Positions 1-7,965 of a stretch of 64,000 nucleotides of DNA are shown here, piece by piece. Origin of the DNA: Prauserella cavernicola (GTDB taxonomy: Bacteria; Actinomycetota; Actinomycetes; Mycobacteriales; Pseudonocardiaceae); contig NZ_JAENJH010000002.1 in assembly GCF_016595675.1 (NCBI RefSeq), forward strand, positions 930,001-994,000, written 5' to 3'. The translations under genes were made by a program, and so were the position numbers. Position 1 is the first letter of the stretch; each line of letters begins with the position of its first letter. The notes beneath the pieces are model-generated. The model saw only the letters and a list, made by a program, of their open reading frames with translations, was not told where the DNA came from and made no database searches.

Positions 1-605
1 AGCGCCATCTCCTCGGGATCGAGGCTCTGCTCGTGGCGCATGGTGACCGTGAGCGCCGGGATCGCGTCCGGGTCGTACCACTCAAGGCGCGCCATCAGCT
101 CGCGCATCTTGTCCCACGACGGGCCCGTGCCGCCGTAGTAGGCGTCGCGCGCGTTGCGGCCTCGGCGGGAGCCCTCCGGCAGTGGGGCGAGCGGGCCGTG
201 GAAGACGGGCATGCTGCCGGTGACCACCAGCGAACGCACGCGCTCCGGGTACTTCGCGGCCAGGTTCAGCGCGATCGTGCCGCCCCACGAGTTGCACACG
301 AAGTCGGCGCGCTCGATGCCGAGGGTGTCCAGCAGTGCCACCGTCTTGGCGGCGTGGAAGTCCCACATCGGCCCGGTGATCACGCACTTCTCGGAGCGGC
401 CGTACTGCGCGATGTCGACGAGCAGGCACCGGCGGTCGGCGGCGAACAGTGGCGCGACGGGTCCGAAGTCCGACCAGCCCGTGCAGCCGGGGCCACCGCC
501 GTGCAGGAACACCGCGGCTCGTTCGCCCTCGCCCGCCTCGAGGTAGTGGTAGGTCACCCCGTCGGCCTCGGCGAAGTGGCTCTCGAACGGCTCCGTGGTC
601 GTCAT
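1..605 (-). CDS. Meta-cleavage product hydrolase (alpha/beta fold), 3' end beyond window
   Basis: An open frame reads leftward from ATG at 605 and runs off the window edge after about 201 residues. It has the oxyanion segment HGGGPG at residues 35-40 and a nucleophile elbow CNSWGG with Ser106. This resembles the GNSxGG elbow of BphD/HsaD/MhpC-type hydrolases, which split C-C bonds in ring-cleavage products. The Asp and His of the triad would lie outside the window. It is divergent from the Rieske oxygenase across about 130 bases, so it probably belongs to the same aromatic catabolic locus. The family is clear; the substrate cannot be told. Confidence 0.85.
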   Translation of the reverse strand, partial: MTTTEPFESHFAEADGVTYHYLEAGEGERAAVFLHGGGPGCTGWSDFGPVAPLFAADRRCLLVDIAQYGRSEKCVITGPMWDFHAAKTVALLDTLGIERADFVCNSWGGTIALNLAAKYPERVRSLVVTGSMPVFHGPLAPLPEGSRRGRNARDAYYGGTGPSWDKMRELMARLEWYDPDAIPALTVTMRHEQSLDPEEMA

Positions 606-737
606 GGTCGCCGATCGTGCCGCCGCCGGGCCCGGTGCTTCAACGACCGGGGTCTGCTCAGCGAACCGAGCGCGTAGGCACGGCGGGTGGTGCGCCCCCA
701 TGATGCTGCGACACCGGCTCGTTCGGGAGGACACGCG

Positions 738-1928
738 ATGGCACGACGGCTCGAAGAGGGCGGGGTCCGCACCCGCAGGGCGCCGAAGCTGCCCGGGCGT
801 CAGGACTGGTCGTCGTGGCCGCACTACGACGGCGCGGCCAAGGGTTTTCGCGGCTACTGGTACCCGGTGACGTGGTCGAACCACATCACGGGCAAACCCC
901 AGCCGTTCACTCTCGGCGGCGACAGGATCACGCTGATCCGCGACAACGGCACCGCCTACGCGCTGCACAACCGCTGCCCGCACCGGGGAGTTCCGCTCTC
1001 GGAGGGCAACCAGCAGTTCCCCGGCACCGTGAGCTGTCCCTACCACGGCTGGACGTTCGACCTGACCGACGGCAAGCTCTGCGCCGTCATCACCGACGGC
1101 CCCGACTCGCCCATCCGCGGCAAGGTCGGGGTGGCGACCTACGCCGTCGCCGAGCGCCTCGGCATGGTCTGGGTGTACCTGCCGATCGCCGACGAGCAGG
1201 CGCCGCCGATCGACGAACAGCTGCCGGAGGAGCTCGTCGACAACGCGTTCGTGCTGGGCGGGCGGATCGACCCTAGGTCGGGCAACTGGCGCTTCGCCTG
1301 CGAGAACGGCTTCGACGAAGGCCACGCCAAGTACCTGCACCGCACGTCGCTGTGGCGGCTGTTCAAGCCCATGCCGGTCTGGAACACCACGCGCGTGGTG
1401 CCGGGCGGACGCTGGATCTACCGCGTGCAGGACGAGGTGCACTGGGAGGCCGACTTCCCCGGCGTCGGGCACTGGACGGGCAAACGCTGGTGGAAGATGC
1501 GCCCGCCCAGGGGCACGTTCAACGTCGGCAACACCGGCACGCCGAAGAAGATCGACCCGGTGATCCAGGCGCAGCGCTTTCCCGGCTTCGCGTCGCTGTC
1601 GATGCCCGGCGTGCTGCGGATCGTGTACCCGAAGTTCATCCACTACGAGTTCTACGTGCCGGTGGACGAGAACAACCACCGCTACGTGGGCGTGATGGTC
1701 AACTTCCTGAAGGGCGCGGAGACCGCGCGCTTCTACGCCAAGTACCTCGGCGCGATCCGGTGGCTGTTCCACGGCCAGTTCTCCGGCCAGGACGCGTGGA
1801 TGGTCGACATCACCGACGCCCCGCCCGAGAAGCTCTACCGCCCCGACGTCTCGCTCACGTCGTGGCGCAACCTCGCCGAGTCCACCACCAAGCGCAGGCT
1901 CGCCGAGCTGGAGGGAGATCCGTCGTGA
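738..1928 (+). CDS. Rieske non-haem iron oxygenase, alpha subunit
   Basis: 396 residues. The Rieske [2Fe-2S] site is C80-P-H82 and C100-P-Y-H103. The mononuclear iron site follows as D193-E-G-H196-A-K-Y-L-H201, the D-x2-H-x4-H pattern of ring-hydroxylating oxygenases. I start it at ATG 738 because GGGAGG lies at 725-730; a longer frame from 687 has no such site. Known members put one or two oxygen atoms into an aromatic or steroid ring using a ferredoxin and a reductase. Neither partner is encoded in the window, so electrons must come from elsewhere. It heads a run of overlapping genes with an extradiol dioxygenase and hydrolases, so it probably makes the diol that is then cleaved. Substrate unknown. 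Confidence 0.93.
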   Translation: MARRLEEGGVRTRRAPKLPGRQDWSSWPHYDGAAKGFRGYWYPVTWSNHITGKPQPFTLGGDRITLIRDNGTAYALHNRCPHRGVPLSEGNQQFPGTVSCPYHGWTFDLTDGKLCAVITDGPDSPIRGKVGVATYAVAERLGMVWVYLPIADEQAPPIDEQLPEELVDNAFVLGGRIDPRSGNWRFACENGFDEGHAKYLHRTSLWRLFKPMPVWNTTRVVPGGRWIYRVQDEVHWEADFPGVGHWTGKRWWKMRPPRGTFNVGNTGTPKKIDPVIQAQRFPGFASLSMPGVLRIVYPKFIHYEFYVPVDENNHRYVGVMVNFLKGAETARFYAKYLGAIRWLFHGQFSGQDAWMVDITDAPPEKLYRPDVSLTSWRNLAESTTKRRLAELEGDPS

Positions 1929-2038
1929 AGGTCGTGCTGTCCCTGATCGTGACAGGCACCGCCGTGGTCGCCGGGCGGTTCGCGTGGCGCGCGCTCGCCC
2001 GTCGCAGCAACACCCAGGTGCACCGGATCAACCAGTGA
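1925..2038 (+). CDS. 37-residue basic peptide with one hydrophobic segment
   Basis: GTG at 1925 overlaps the stop of the Rieske gene (GTGA), and its own stop overlaps the GTG start of the next gene in the same way. The peptide has a hydrophobic segment at about residues 3-15 (VVLSLIVTGTAVVAG) followed by an Arg-rich tail. It could be a single-pass membrane peptide, or simply a frame that keeps ribosomes coupled along the operon. I do not recognise a family. The double overlap favours a real gene over chance, but the length leaves doubt. Confidence 0.5.
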   Translation: MKVVLSLIVTGTAVVAGRFAWRALARRSNTQVHRINQ

Positions 2039-3330
2039 GTGATCGACAACGCTGGATCGCCGAGGCGTGCGCGCACGTCACGGCCGAACGGCTGCGCGAG
2101 CTCATCACCGGTATCGTCGACGTGCCGAGTCCCACCGGGTTCGAGGCACCGCTGGCCGGGCACCTCGCGCGCACGCTGACCGATGCCGGGGTTGCGGCCG
2201 AGGCGCAGCCGCTCGACGAGCACCAGGCCAACGCGCTCGGCCGGCTGCGCGGTGACGGCACCGGGGCGGACCTGATGCTGTACGCGCCGATCGACACGCT
2301 CACCACCGGCGACGCCGAGCAGGACGTGCCGTGGATCGGGCCGGAGCTGCGGCCCGACATGCGTGCGGAGGCGGCGCACGACGGCGACTTCGTCACCGGG
2401 CTCGGCGCGTCGAACCCCAAGGGCCACGTCGCGTGCGTGGCGATGGCGGCAGAGGCGATCGCCCGCGCGGGCGTGCCGCTGTCCGGCGACCTGGTGGCCG
2501 CGTTCGGCGCGGGCGGCATGCCCACCAACGCGCTGCCCGCGAGCACGCGGCGCAACACCGGGCAGGGCGCGGGCTGTTCGTTCCTGCTGGAGCAGGGCGG
2601 CTGGACCGACTTCGCCGTGATCGCCAAACCCGGCTGGACCGTGTCGTGGGAGGAGGTGGGGCTCGCGTGGTTCGACATCGAGGTGGGCGGTACCCACACC
2701 TACGTCGGTTCGCGGCACCGCCTGCCCTACGCCAACGCGATCGCGCGCGCCGGTGAGGTCGCCGTGCGGCTGGAGCGGTGGTTCGCCGGCTTCGCCGAAC
2801 GGCATACCGGCGGCACCGTGAGCCCGCAGGGCGTGATCGCCTCGATCGAGGGCGGCTGGCGGCGCATGGCGGCTACCACGCCCGCCGCGTGCAGGCTGCG
2901 CGCGGATCTGCGCCTGCCACCTGGTTTCTCGCCGCTGGCCGCGAAACGGGAACTGGCAGCGGAACTCGCCAGGATCGGCGAGGAACTGTCCATTCCGGAC
3001 ATTGGTATGGAACTGGTGCTCGCGATCCCCGGCACGCACACGCCGCCGGACTCGTGGGTCGCGCGCAGTGCCATCGCCGCGTGGGAGGAGACCGAAGGCC
3101 GCCCGCACGAGGTGATCCGCGGCAACAGCGGCGCGACCGACGCCAACATCCTGCGGGGCCGCGGTATCCCGACCGTGCGCGTCGGCATGCCCAAGGTCGC
3201 CCACGCCGCCGACGACTTCTCGCTCGGCATGAACACCGTGGACGTGCGGGAGATGGTGCGGCTGACCCGCCTGCTGGTGCGGGTGGCCGTGGACACGACG
3301 ACGAGACCGCGAAGCGAGGTGGGGCTATGA
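2035..3330 (+). CDS. M20-family peptidase/amidohydrolase homologue with substituted metal ligands
   Basis: 431 residues from GTG 2035, which overlaps the preceding stop; the upstream in-frame ATG at 1984 lies inside the small peptide gene. The fold signature of M20 metallopeptidases is present (PSPTGFEAPLAGHLA, a GxGASxxKG turn, a C-terminal GNSGATDA segment). The two-zinc ligands are mostly missing: the usual H-x-D motif reads A84-P-I-D87, the bridging Asp in the S-D-x-K-G turn is N127, and the Glu-Glu pair is replaced by F157-GAGG. A His and acidic pair remains near the C-terminus (AHAADDF). It is either a non-metal enzyme or a binding protein that kept its place in the operon. The family is clear, the activity is not. 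Confidence 0.8.
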   Translation: MSDRQRWIAEACAHVTAERLRELITGIVDVPSPTGFEAPLAGHLARTLTDAGVAAEAQPLDEHQANALGRLRGDGTGADLMLYAPIDTLTTGDAEQDVPWIGPELRPDMRAEAAHDGDFVTGLGASNPKGHVACVAMAAEAIARAGVPLSGDLVAAFGAGGMPTNALPASTRRNTGQGAGCSFLLEQGGWTDFAVIAKPGWTVSWEEVGLAWFDIEVGGTHTYVGSRHRLPYANAIARAGEVAVRLERWFAGFAERHTGGTVSPQGVIASIEGGWRRMAATTPAACRLRADLRLPPGFSPLAAKRELAAELARIGEELSIPDIGMELVLAIPGTHTPPDSWVARSAIAAWEETEGRPHEVIRGNSGATDANILRGRGIPTVRVGMPKVAHAADDFSLGMNTVDVREMVRLTRLLVRVAVDTTTRPRSEVGL

Positions 3331-4277
3331 CGGAGATCGTGCTCGGGGTGGGTGCGTCGCACTGCACGCTCATGAACACCCATTGGGAGCAGACGGTGCA
3401 CAAGGAGGAGGCGCAGCGCTTCCGCGACGCGCTCGCCGAGGCGCGCGACGAGCTTGCCGCCGCCGCACCCGACACGGTGGTGATCATCGGCTCCAACCAC
3501 TTCCGCGGCTTCTGGCTCGACCTGATCCCGAGCTTCACCATCGGTGTCGGCGAGTGCGTGGCCAGTGGCGAGTCCGGCACTCCCAAGGGCCCGCAGCCCG
3601 TTGACGTGCCGCTGTCGAGGCACCTCGCGAACTCGCTCGTGGAGGGCGGGCGCTTCGACGCCGCGTTCTCGGCGCGCCTGCAGATCGACCACGGGCAGTC
3701 GCACGCCATCCAGTACCTGCTCGACGGGCTGGACGTGGAGATCGTGCCGATCGTGGTGAACGTCTTCGCTCACCCGCTGCCCGCGCTCGCGCGCTGCGCC
3801 GATCTCGGTGCCGCCGTGCGCGAGGCCGTGCTCGGCTTCGAGGGCGACCGCAGGGTGGCCGTGATCGCCTCGGGCGGGCTGTCGCACCGGCTGCCGTGGC
3901 CCGACTGGCGCGACCCGCAGGGCGAGGACGAGGAGTTCATGGTGCGCGCGTGGCTCGACGGCCGCGACAACTGGCAGGACTACGACGCGCGCCGCCGCGA
4001 GATCATCCGCGCCGCCTCCGCCGCGATCAACCCCGAGTTCGACGACGAGTTCCTGACCCTGCTGGAGAAGGGCGAGTCCCGGAGCCTCACCCGCTACAGC
4101 ACGGAACAGCTCGAGGAGGTCGCTGGCAACGGCGCGCAGGAGATCCGCACGTGGCTCGCCATGGCGGCCGCGCTGGACAACGTGCCCGCGAGGCGACTGT
4201 CGTACGAGGTGATCCCCGAGTGGCTGACCGGCATGGGGGTCGCCGTTCTGGACCCGGCAACGAGGAGTGACGCGTGA
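3327..4277 (+). CDS. Class III extradiol ring-cleavage dioxygenase (LigB type)
   Basis: 316 residues from ATG 3327, overlapping the upstream stop. It resembles the LigB/MhpB family, which opens catechol-type rings next to the hydroxyls using Fe(II). Candidate iron ligands and acid/base residues are H12 in ASHCT, H58 in GSNHF, H122 and H126 in DHGQSH, and H187 in SGGLSHRLP; the last block closely matches MhpB-like enzymes. It follows the Rieske oxygenase and precedes a Ser hydrolase of the C-C cleavage type. The pathway order hydroxylate, cleave, hydrolyse is therefore encoded in gene order. The exact diol is not predictable from sequence. Confidence 0.92.
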   Translation: MTEIVLGVGASHCTLMNTHWEQTVHKEEAQRFRDALAEARDELAAAAPDTVVIIGSNHFRGFWLDLIPSFTIGVGECVASGESGTPKGPQPVDVPLSRHLANSLVEGGRFDAAFSARLQIDHGQSHAIQYLLDGLDVEIVPIVVNVFAHPLPALARCADLGAAVREAVLGFEGDRRVAVIASGGLSHRLPWPDWRDPQGEDEEFMVRAWLDGRDNWQDYDARRREIIRAASAAINPEFDDEFLTLLEKGESRSLTRYSTEQLEEVAGNGAQEIRTWLAMAAALDNVPARRLSYEVIPEWLTGMGVAVLDPATRSDA

Positions 4278-5131
4278 GTATCTGGACCGAACTGGCCGAT
4301 GTGGACTTCCGGCAGGCCTATGTGGACGCGGGCGGCATCCGCACCCGGTCACTGCAGGCGGGGCCGGAGGACGGGGAGCACGTGGTGTTCCTGCACGGCA
4401 CCACCGGTCACCTCGAGGCCTTCGTGCGCAACATCGAGCCGCACGCCCAGCGCTACCGCTGCCACGCCATCGACATGCTCGGCCACGGCTACACCGACAA
4501 GCCCGACAAGCCAGGCGAGATCCCGGCCTACGTCGAGCACCTGCTCGCCTACCTCGACGCCGTCGGTGCGGAGAAGGCGCACCTGGTCGGCGAGTCGCTC
4601 GGTGGCTGGGTCGCCGCGTGGACGGCCAGCGAACACCCCGAGCGCGTCGCGTCGCTACAGCTGCTGTGCATGGGCGGAACCAAGGTCAACCCCGAGGTGA
4701 TGCAGCGGCTCAAGACCTCCACCACCGCAGCGTCGCTGGAGGACGACGTGGAGCTCACGCGCAAGCGGCTGCGGCTGCTGTGGGCTGAGTGGGACGAGGC
4801 GCTGGGCGACGAGCTCACCGAGGTTCGCTACGACATCTACCACCGCCCCGAGTTCCAGCGGAACCTGCACAATCTCTTGGCACTGCAGGAGACCGAGACG
4901 CGCGAGCGCAACCTCCTGCGCCCCGACCGGATGGCGAAGATCGCCGCGCCGACGCTCGTGGTGTGGGGCAACAAGAACCCGTTCGGCGACGTGCCCGAGG
5001 CACACGCGATCGCCGACGCGATTTCCGGCGCGCAGCTCGAGATCTTCCCCGAGTGCGGGCACTGGCCGCAGCACGAGCAGGCCGAGCGCTACAACCCGCT
5101 GAGCCTGAAGTTCCTCGCCGAGGTCTCGTGA
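4274..5131 (+). CDS. Alpha/beta hydrolase, probable ring-cleavage product hydrolase
   Basis: 285 residues from GTG 4274, overlapping the dioxygenase stop. The motif HGTTG at 41-45 forms the oxyanion region and GESLGG carries the nucleophile Ser108. A late D (WGNKNPFGD) and a C-terminal ECGHWP supply the acid and base. This complete triad, and its place directly after the extradiol dioxygenase, suggest it splits the ring-opened product. It is one of three alpha/beta hydrolases at this locus, and the only one fully inside the window with an intact triad. Confidence 0.88.
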   Translation: MSIWTELADVDFRQAYVDAGGIRTRSLQAGPEDGEHVVFLHGTTGHLEAFVRNIEPHAQRYRCHAIDMLGHGYTDKPDKPGEIPAYVEHLLAYLDAVGAEKAHLVGESLGGWVAAWTASEHPERVASLQLLCMGGTKVNPEVMQRLKTSTTAASLEDDVELTRKRLRLLWAEWDEALGDELTEVRYDIYHRPEFQRNLHNLLALQETETRERNLLRPDRMAKIAAPTLVVWGNKNPFGDVPEAHAIADAISGAQLEIFPECGHWPQHEQAERYNPLSLKFLAEVS

Positions 5132-5913
5132 GAAGGATCCGCTTCGGCTACGCCGACACCTCACTGGGCCAGCTGCACTACGCCGAGTGCGGCTCGGGTG
5201 AGCCCGTGGTGCTGCTGCACCAGACGCCGCGCTCGTGGGACGAGTACCGCGAGGTATTGCCGCTGCTCGGCGCCACGCACCGCGCCATCGCCATGGACAC
5301 GGCGGGCTTCGGCAACTCGGCCCCGCCGGCCGAGCACGGCATCGAGCACTACGCCGCGGCTGTGCTGGAGCTCCTCGACGCGCTCGGGCTGGAGAAGGTC
5401 TCGCTCGTCGGGCACCACACCGGTGGCGTGGTGGCGATCGAGGTGGCGGCCTCGGCGCCCGAGCGCGTCGACCGGCTCGTGCTCTCGTCCACGCCCTGGG
5501 TCGACGCGGCCTCGCGGGAGGCCCGCGTGGACCGGCCGCCGATCGACCACGTGCCTGTGAGCGAGGACGGCTCGCACCTGCGGACCCTGTGGCAGCGCAG
5601 GCAGGGCTTCTACCCGGAGCGCAGACTCGACCTGCTCACGCGGTTCGTGCGCGACGCGCTGACGCTGGGTGACGACGTCGAGGCCGGGCACCACGCCGTG
5701 GGCCGCTACCGCATGGAGGAGCGCGCGGGCGAGGTCCGCGCGCCCGTCCTGTGCCTGGGCGCCTCGGCGGATCCGCACACGTTTCCCCAGCTCGGAGCGT
5801 TGTCATCGCGCTTTAACGCCGCAGAGGTGGTGATCGTCGAGGGCGGCATGGTTCCGTTGATGGAGGAGCACGCCGGAGAAGTCGTGCGAGTGATCGCGAG
5901 GTTCCTGACATGA
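5128..5913 (+). CDS. Alpha/beta hydrolase homologue lacking the Ser and His of the triad
   Basis: 261 residues from GTG 5128, which overlaps the previous stop (GTGA). The fold is plain: VVLLHQTP for the oxyanion strand, the nucleophile-elbow strand VSLVGHHTGG, then DRLVLSSTPW. The residue at the nucleophile position of G-x-Nu-x-G is H97 instead of Ser, and the usual GxGHxP near the end reads GGMVPL, with M241 where the catalytic His should be. An Asp in SADPHTFPQ remains. It may be a non-hydrolytic member, for example a decarboxylase-like or binding protein, or use another mechanism. It is translationally coupled to its neighbours on both sides. Confidence 0.82.
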   Translation: MRRIRFGYADTSLGQLHYAECGSGEPVVLLHQTPRSWDEYREVLPLLGATHRAIAMDTAGFGNSAPPAEHGIEHYAAAVLELLDALGLEKVSLVGHHTGGVVAIEVAASAPERVDRLVLSSTPWVDAASREARVDRPPIDHVPVSEDGSHLRTLWQRRQGFYPERRLDLLTRFVRDALTLGDDVEAGHHAVGRYRMEERAGEVRAPVLCLGASADPHTFPQLGALSSRFNAAEVVIVEGGMVPLMEEHAGEVVRVIARFLT

Positions 5914-6680
5914 GTGTCGTTCCGTCGCCGGGTCCCACCACCACGATGAACTCGGTACTCGGCAAGGCGCAGCTGATCATCGAGGCCTTCACTGTCGACG
6001 ATGAGTCGCTGTCGCTGACCGACCTGGTGCGCCGCACCGGCGTCGCCAAGGCCAGCGTGCACCGTCTGGCGCAAGAGCTGCTCACGTGGGGCCTGCTCGA
6101 ACGCGCGGGCACCGGCTACCGGCTCGGGCTCAAGCTGTTCGAGATCGGCCACCGCGTGCCGAGGCAGCGGATCGTGCGTGACGCCGCGCTGCCCTACATG
6201 GAGGATCTGCTACTCGCGACGCGGGAGACCGTGCACTTCGCGATCCGGCACGGAACCGAGGTGCTGTACCTGGAGAAGATCGTGGTGCACCGGGGCCTGA
6301 GCGAGCAGTCCAGGGTGGCGGGCAGGTTGCCGATGTACTGCACGGCGACCGGCAAGATGCTGCTCGCCCACGCCCCCGACGAGCTGTTCACCCAGGTCGT
6401 CTCGCGCGGACTGCGCCCGCTGACCAGGCACACCATCACCGCGCCCGCGGTGCTGCGCGGACAGCTCGAGAAGATCCGCGACCGCGGCGTCGCCACCGAG
6501 TGGGAGGAGACGCGGCTCGGCTATGCGAGCACCGCCGTGCCCGTGCCCGACGTCGACGGGGTTCCCATCGGTGCGTTGTCCGTCACCGCGCCCACCGCGC
6601 GCATGAACACCGCGCAGGTGGCTGGCGCCCTGCGCACGGCGGCCAACGGGATCGCGAGGACCCTGCGAGCGACCCGCTGA
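5910..6680 (+). CDS. IclR-family transcriptional regulator
   Basis: 256 residues from ATG 5910, overlapping the upstream stop. A winged helix-turn-helix covers about residues 15-75 (SLTDLVRRTGVAKASVHRL is the recognition part), and the C-terminal ligand domain has the family blocks YLEKI, LPMYCTATGKMLLA and a late LSVTAPT. IclR proteins usually sense an aromatic or small organic acid and control the adjacent catabolic genes. Being the last gene of the overlapping run, it is probably co-transcribed with, and controls, that operon. I could not identify its operator. Confidence 0.93.
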   Translation: MSVVPSPGPTTTMNSVLGKAQLIIEAFTVDDESLSLTDLVRRTGVAKASVHRLAQELLTWGLLERAGTGYRLGLKLFEIGHRVPRQRIVRDAALPYMEDLLLATRETVHFAIRHGTEVLYLEKIVVHRGLSEQSRVAGRLPMYCTATGKMLLAHAPDELFTQVVSRGLRPLTRHTITAPAVLRGQLEKIRDRGVATEWEETRLGYASTAVPVPDVDGVPIGALSVTAPTARMNTAQVAGALRTAANGIARTLRATR

Positions 6681-6707
6681 GCAGGTTCGGTGCCCGGACC
6701 TGAGCGG

Positions 6708-6735
6708 TTGACGGAGGGGCACCCGGCATTAAAGG
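6708..6735 (+). promoter_or_regulatory. Possible promoter before the P450 gene
   Basis: TTGACG at 6708-6713 and TAAAGG at 6730-6735 are separated by 16 bases in the 63-base gap after the IclR gene. The P450 start at 6744 would lie only a few bases after the transcription start. This fits the weak ribosome site there but is only a pattern match. Confidence 0.35.
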
Positions 6736-6743
6736 GTTGGACC

Positions 6744-7961
6744 ATGAGCGACGACTGGTCCGTCACCTCCGTGATTCGCAAGCTGCTCAGTCCTGACGGA
6801 CTCGCCGACCCCTACGCGATCTACTCCGAGATCAGGGCCGCGTCCGACGCCGGGCTGCCGACGGGACGGTTCCTGTTCCGCTACCCCGACGTGCGCGAGG
6901 CGCTGTTCGACAAGGAGCTGAGCTCCGACCGCGTGTCGGCCATCCTGCGCCCGTTGCCGGAGGAGGCCAGGCTCGCGGCCGCGCCGCTCGAGGAGACGAT
7001 GCGCGACATCGTCGTGTTCTCCGACCAGCCCGACCACCGTCGCCTGCGCAGGCTGATGCTGCGCGCGTTCACTCCGCGCATGGTGCAGCAGGCCAAGCCG
7101 ACGATCGAGAAGCTCACCCGGTCGCTGCTCGACTCGCTGCCCGCCGACGGCGACGCCTTCGACCTGCACCGCGGCCTCATGTACCCGATGCCTGCGCTGG
7201 TGGTGTCGGCCCTGCTCGGCATCCCCGAGGAGGAACACGAACAGTTCCAGGGCTGGGCACTGGACCTGGTGCTCGTCGTCGGCTCCGGCCGCATCAGCCC
7301 CGAGCTCGCGAGTCGCGCGTCCGACAGCGCGCTGCGGATGCGCGAGCTGCTGGGACGGCTCATCGAGCAGCGCCGCGCCGCGCCGGGCCCGGACCTGCTG
7401 AGCGCCATGATCGAGGCCGCCGACGAGGGCGAGCGACTCAGCGAGAACGAGCTCTACGCCAACGCGCTGTTCCTGATGACCGCGGGCCACGAGACCGCGA
7501 CGAACATGCTGAGCAACGGCCTGCTCGCGCTGCTGCGGCACCCCGAGCAGCTGGCGCTGCTGCGCGAGGACCCGTCGCTGCTCGGCTCCGCCACCGAGGA
7601 GATGCTGCGCTACGAGGGTCCCGTGCAGATCGCGGCCAGGATCGCCGACCGCGACCGGCAGCTGTGTGGCCTGGACCTCAAGCAGGGCCAGGCCGTGATC
7701 CTGTTGCTCGGCGCCGCCAATCGCGACCCGGACGTCTTCGATGATCCGGACCGGTTCGACATCACGCGCTCGCCCAACCAGCACCTCGCGTTCTCGCACG
7801 GCATGCACTTCTGCCTCGGCGCCGCGCTGGCGAGGGCCGAGATGGAAGTGGTGCTGCCGCTGGTGTTCGATCGGTTCCCGCGGCTGCGGCTGGCGGAGGA
7901 GAAGGTGGAATGGCAGCCGACGCTGGACTTCCGTGGTCCGAACCGGTTGCTGGTGAGGTGA
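6744..7961 (+). CDS. Cytochrome P450
   Basis: 405 residues from ATG 6744. It has the I-helix motif A247-G-H-E-T251, the K-helix E286-M-L-R289 and the haem loop FSHGMHFCLG with Cys357 as thiolate ligand. The length and motifs match soluble bacterial P450s that accept electrons from a ferredoxin. No ferredoxin gene is adjacent. It sits between the aromatic operon and a CoA ligase, so it probably hydroxylates or demethylates a related substrate; that link is by position only. Confidence 0.95.
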   Translation: MSDDWSVTSVIRKLLSPDGLADPYAIYSEIRAASDAGLPTGRFLFRYPDVREALFDKELSSDRVSAILRPLPEEARLAAAPLEETMRDIVVFSDQPDHRRLRRLMLRAFTPRMVQQAKPTIEKLTRSLLDSLPADGDAFDLHRGLMYPMPALVVSALLGIPEEEHEQFQGWALDLVLVVGSGRISPELASRASDSALRMRELLGRLIEQRRAAPGPDLLSAMIEAADEGERLSENELYANALFLMTAGHETATNMLSNGLLALLRHPEQLALLREDPSLLGSATEEMLRYEGPVQIAARIADRDRQLCGLDLKQGQAVILLLGAANRDPDVFDDPDRFDITRSPNQHLAFSHGMHFCLGAALARAEMEVVLPLVFDRFPRLRLAEEKVEWQPTLDFRGPNRLLVR

Positions 7962-7965
7962 GTCG

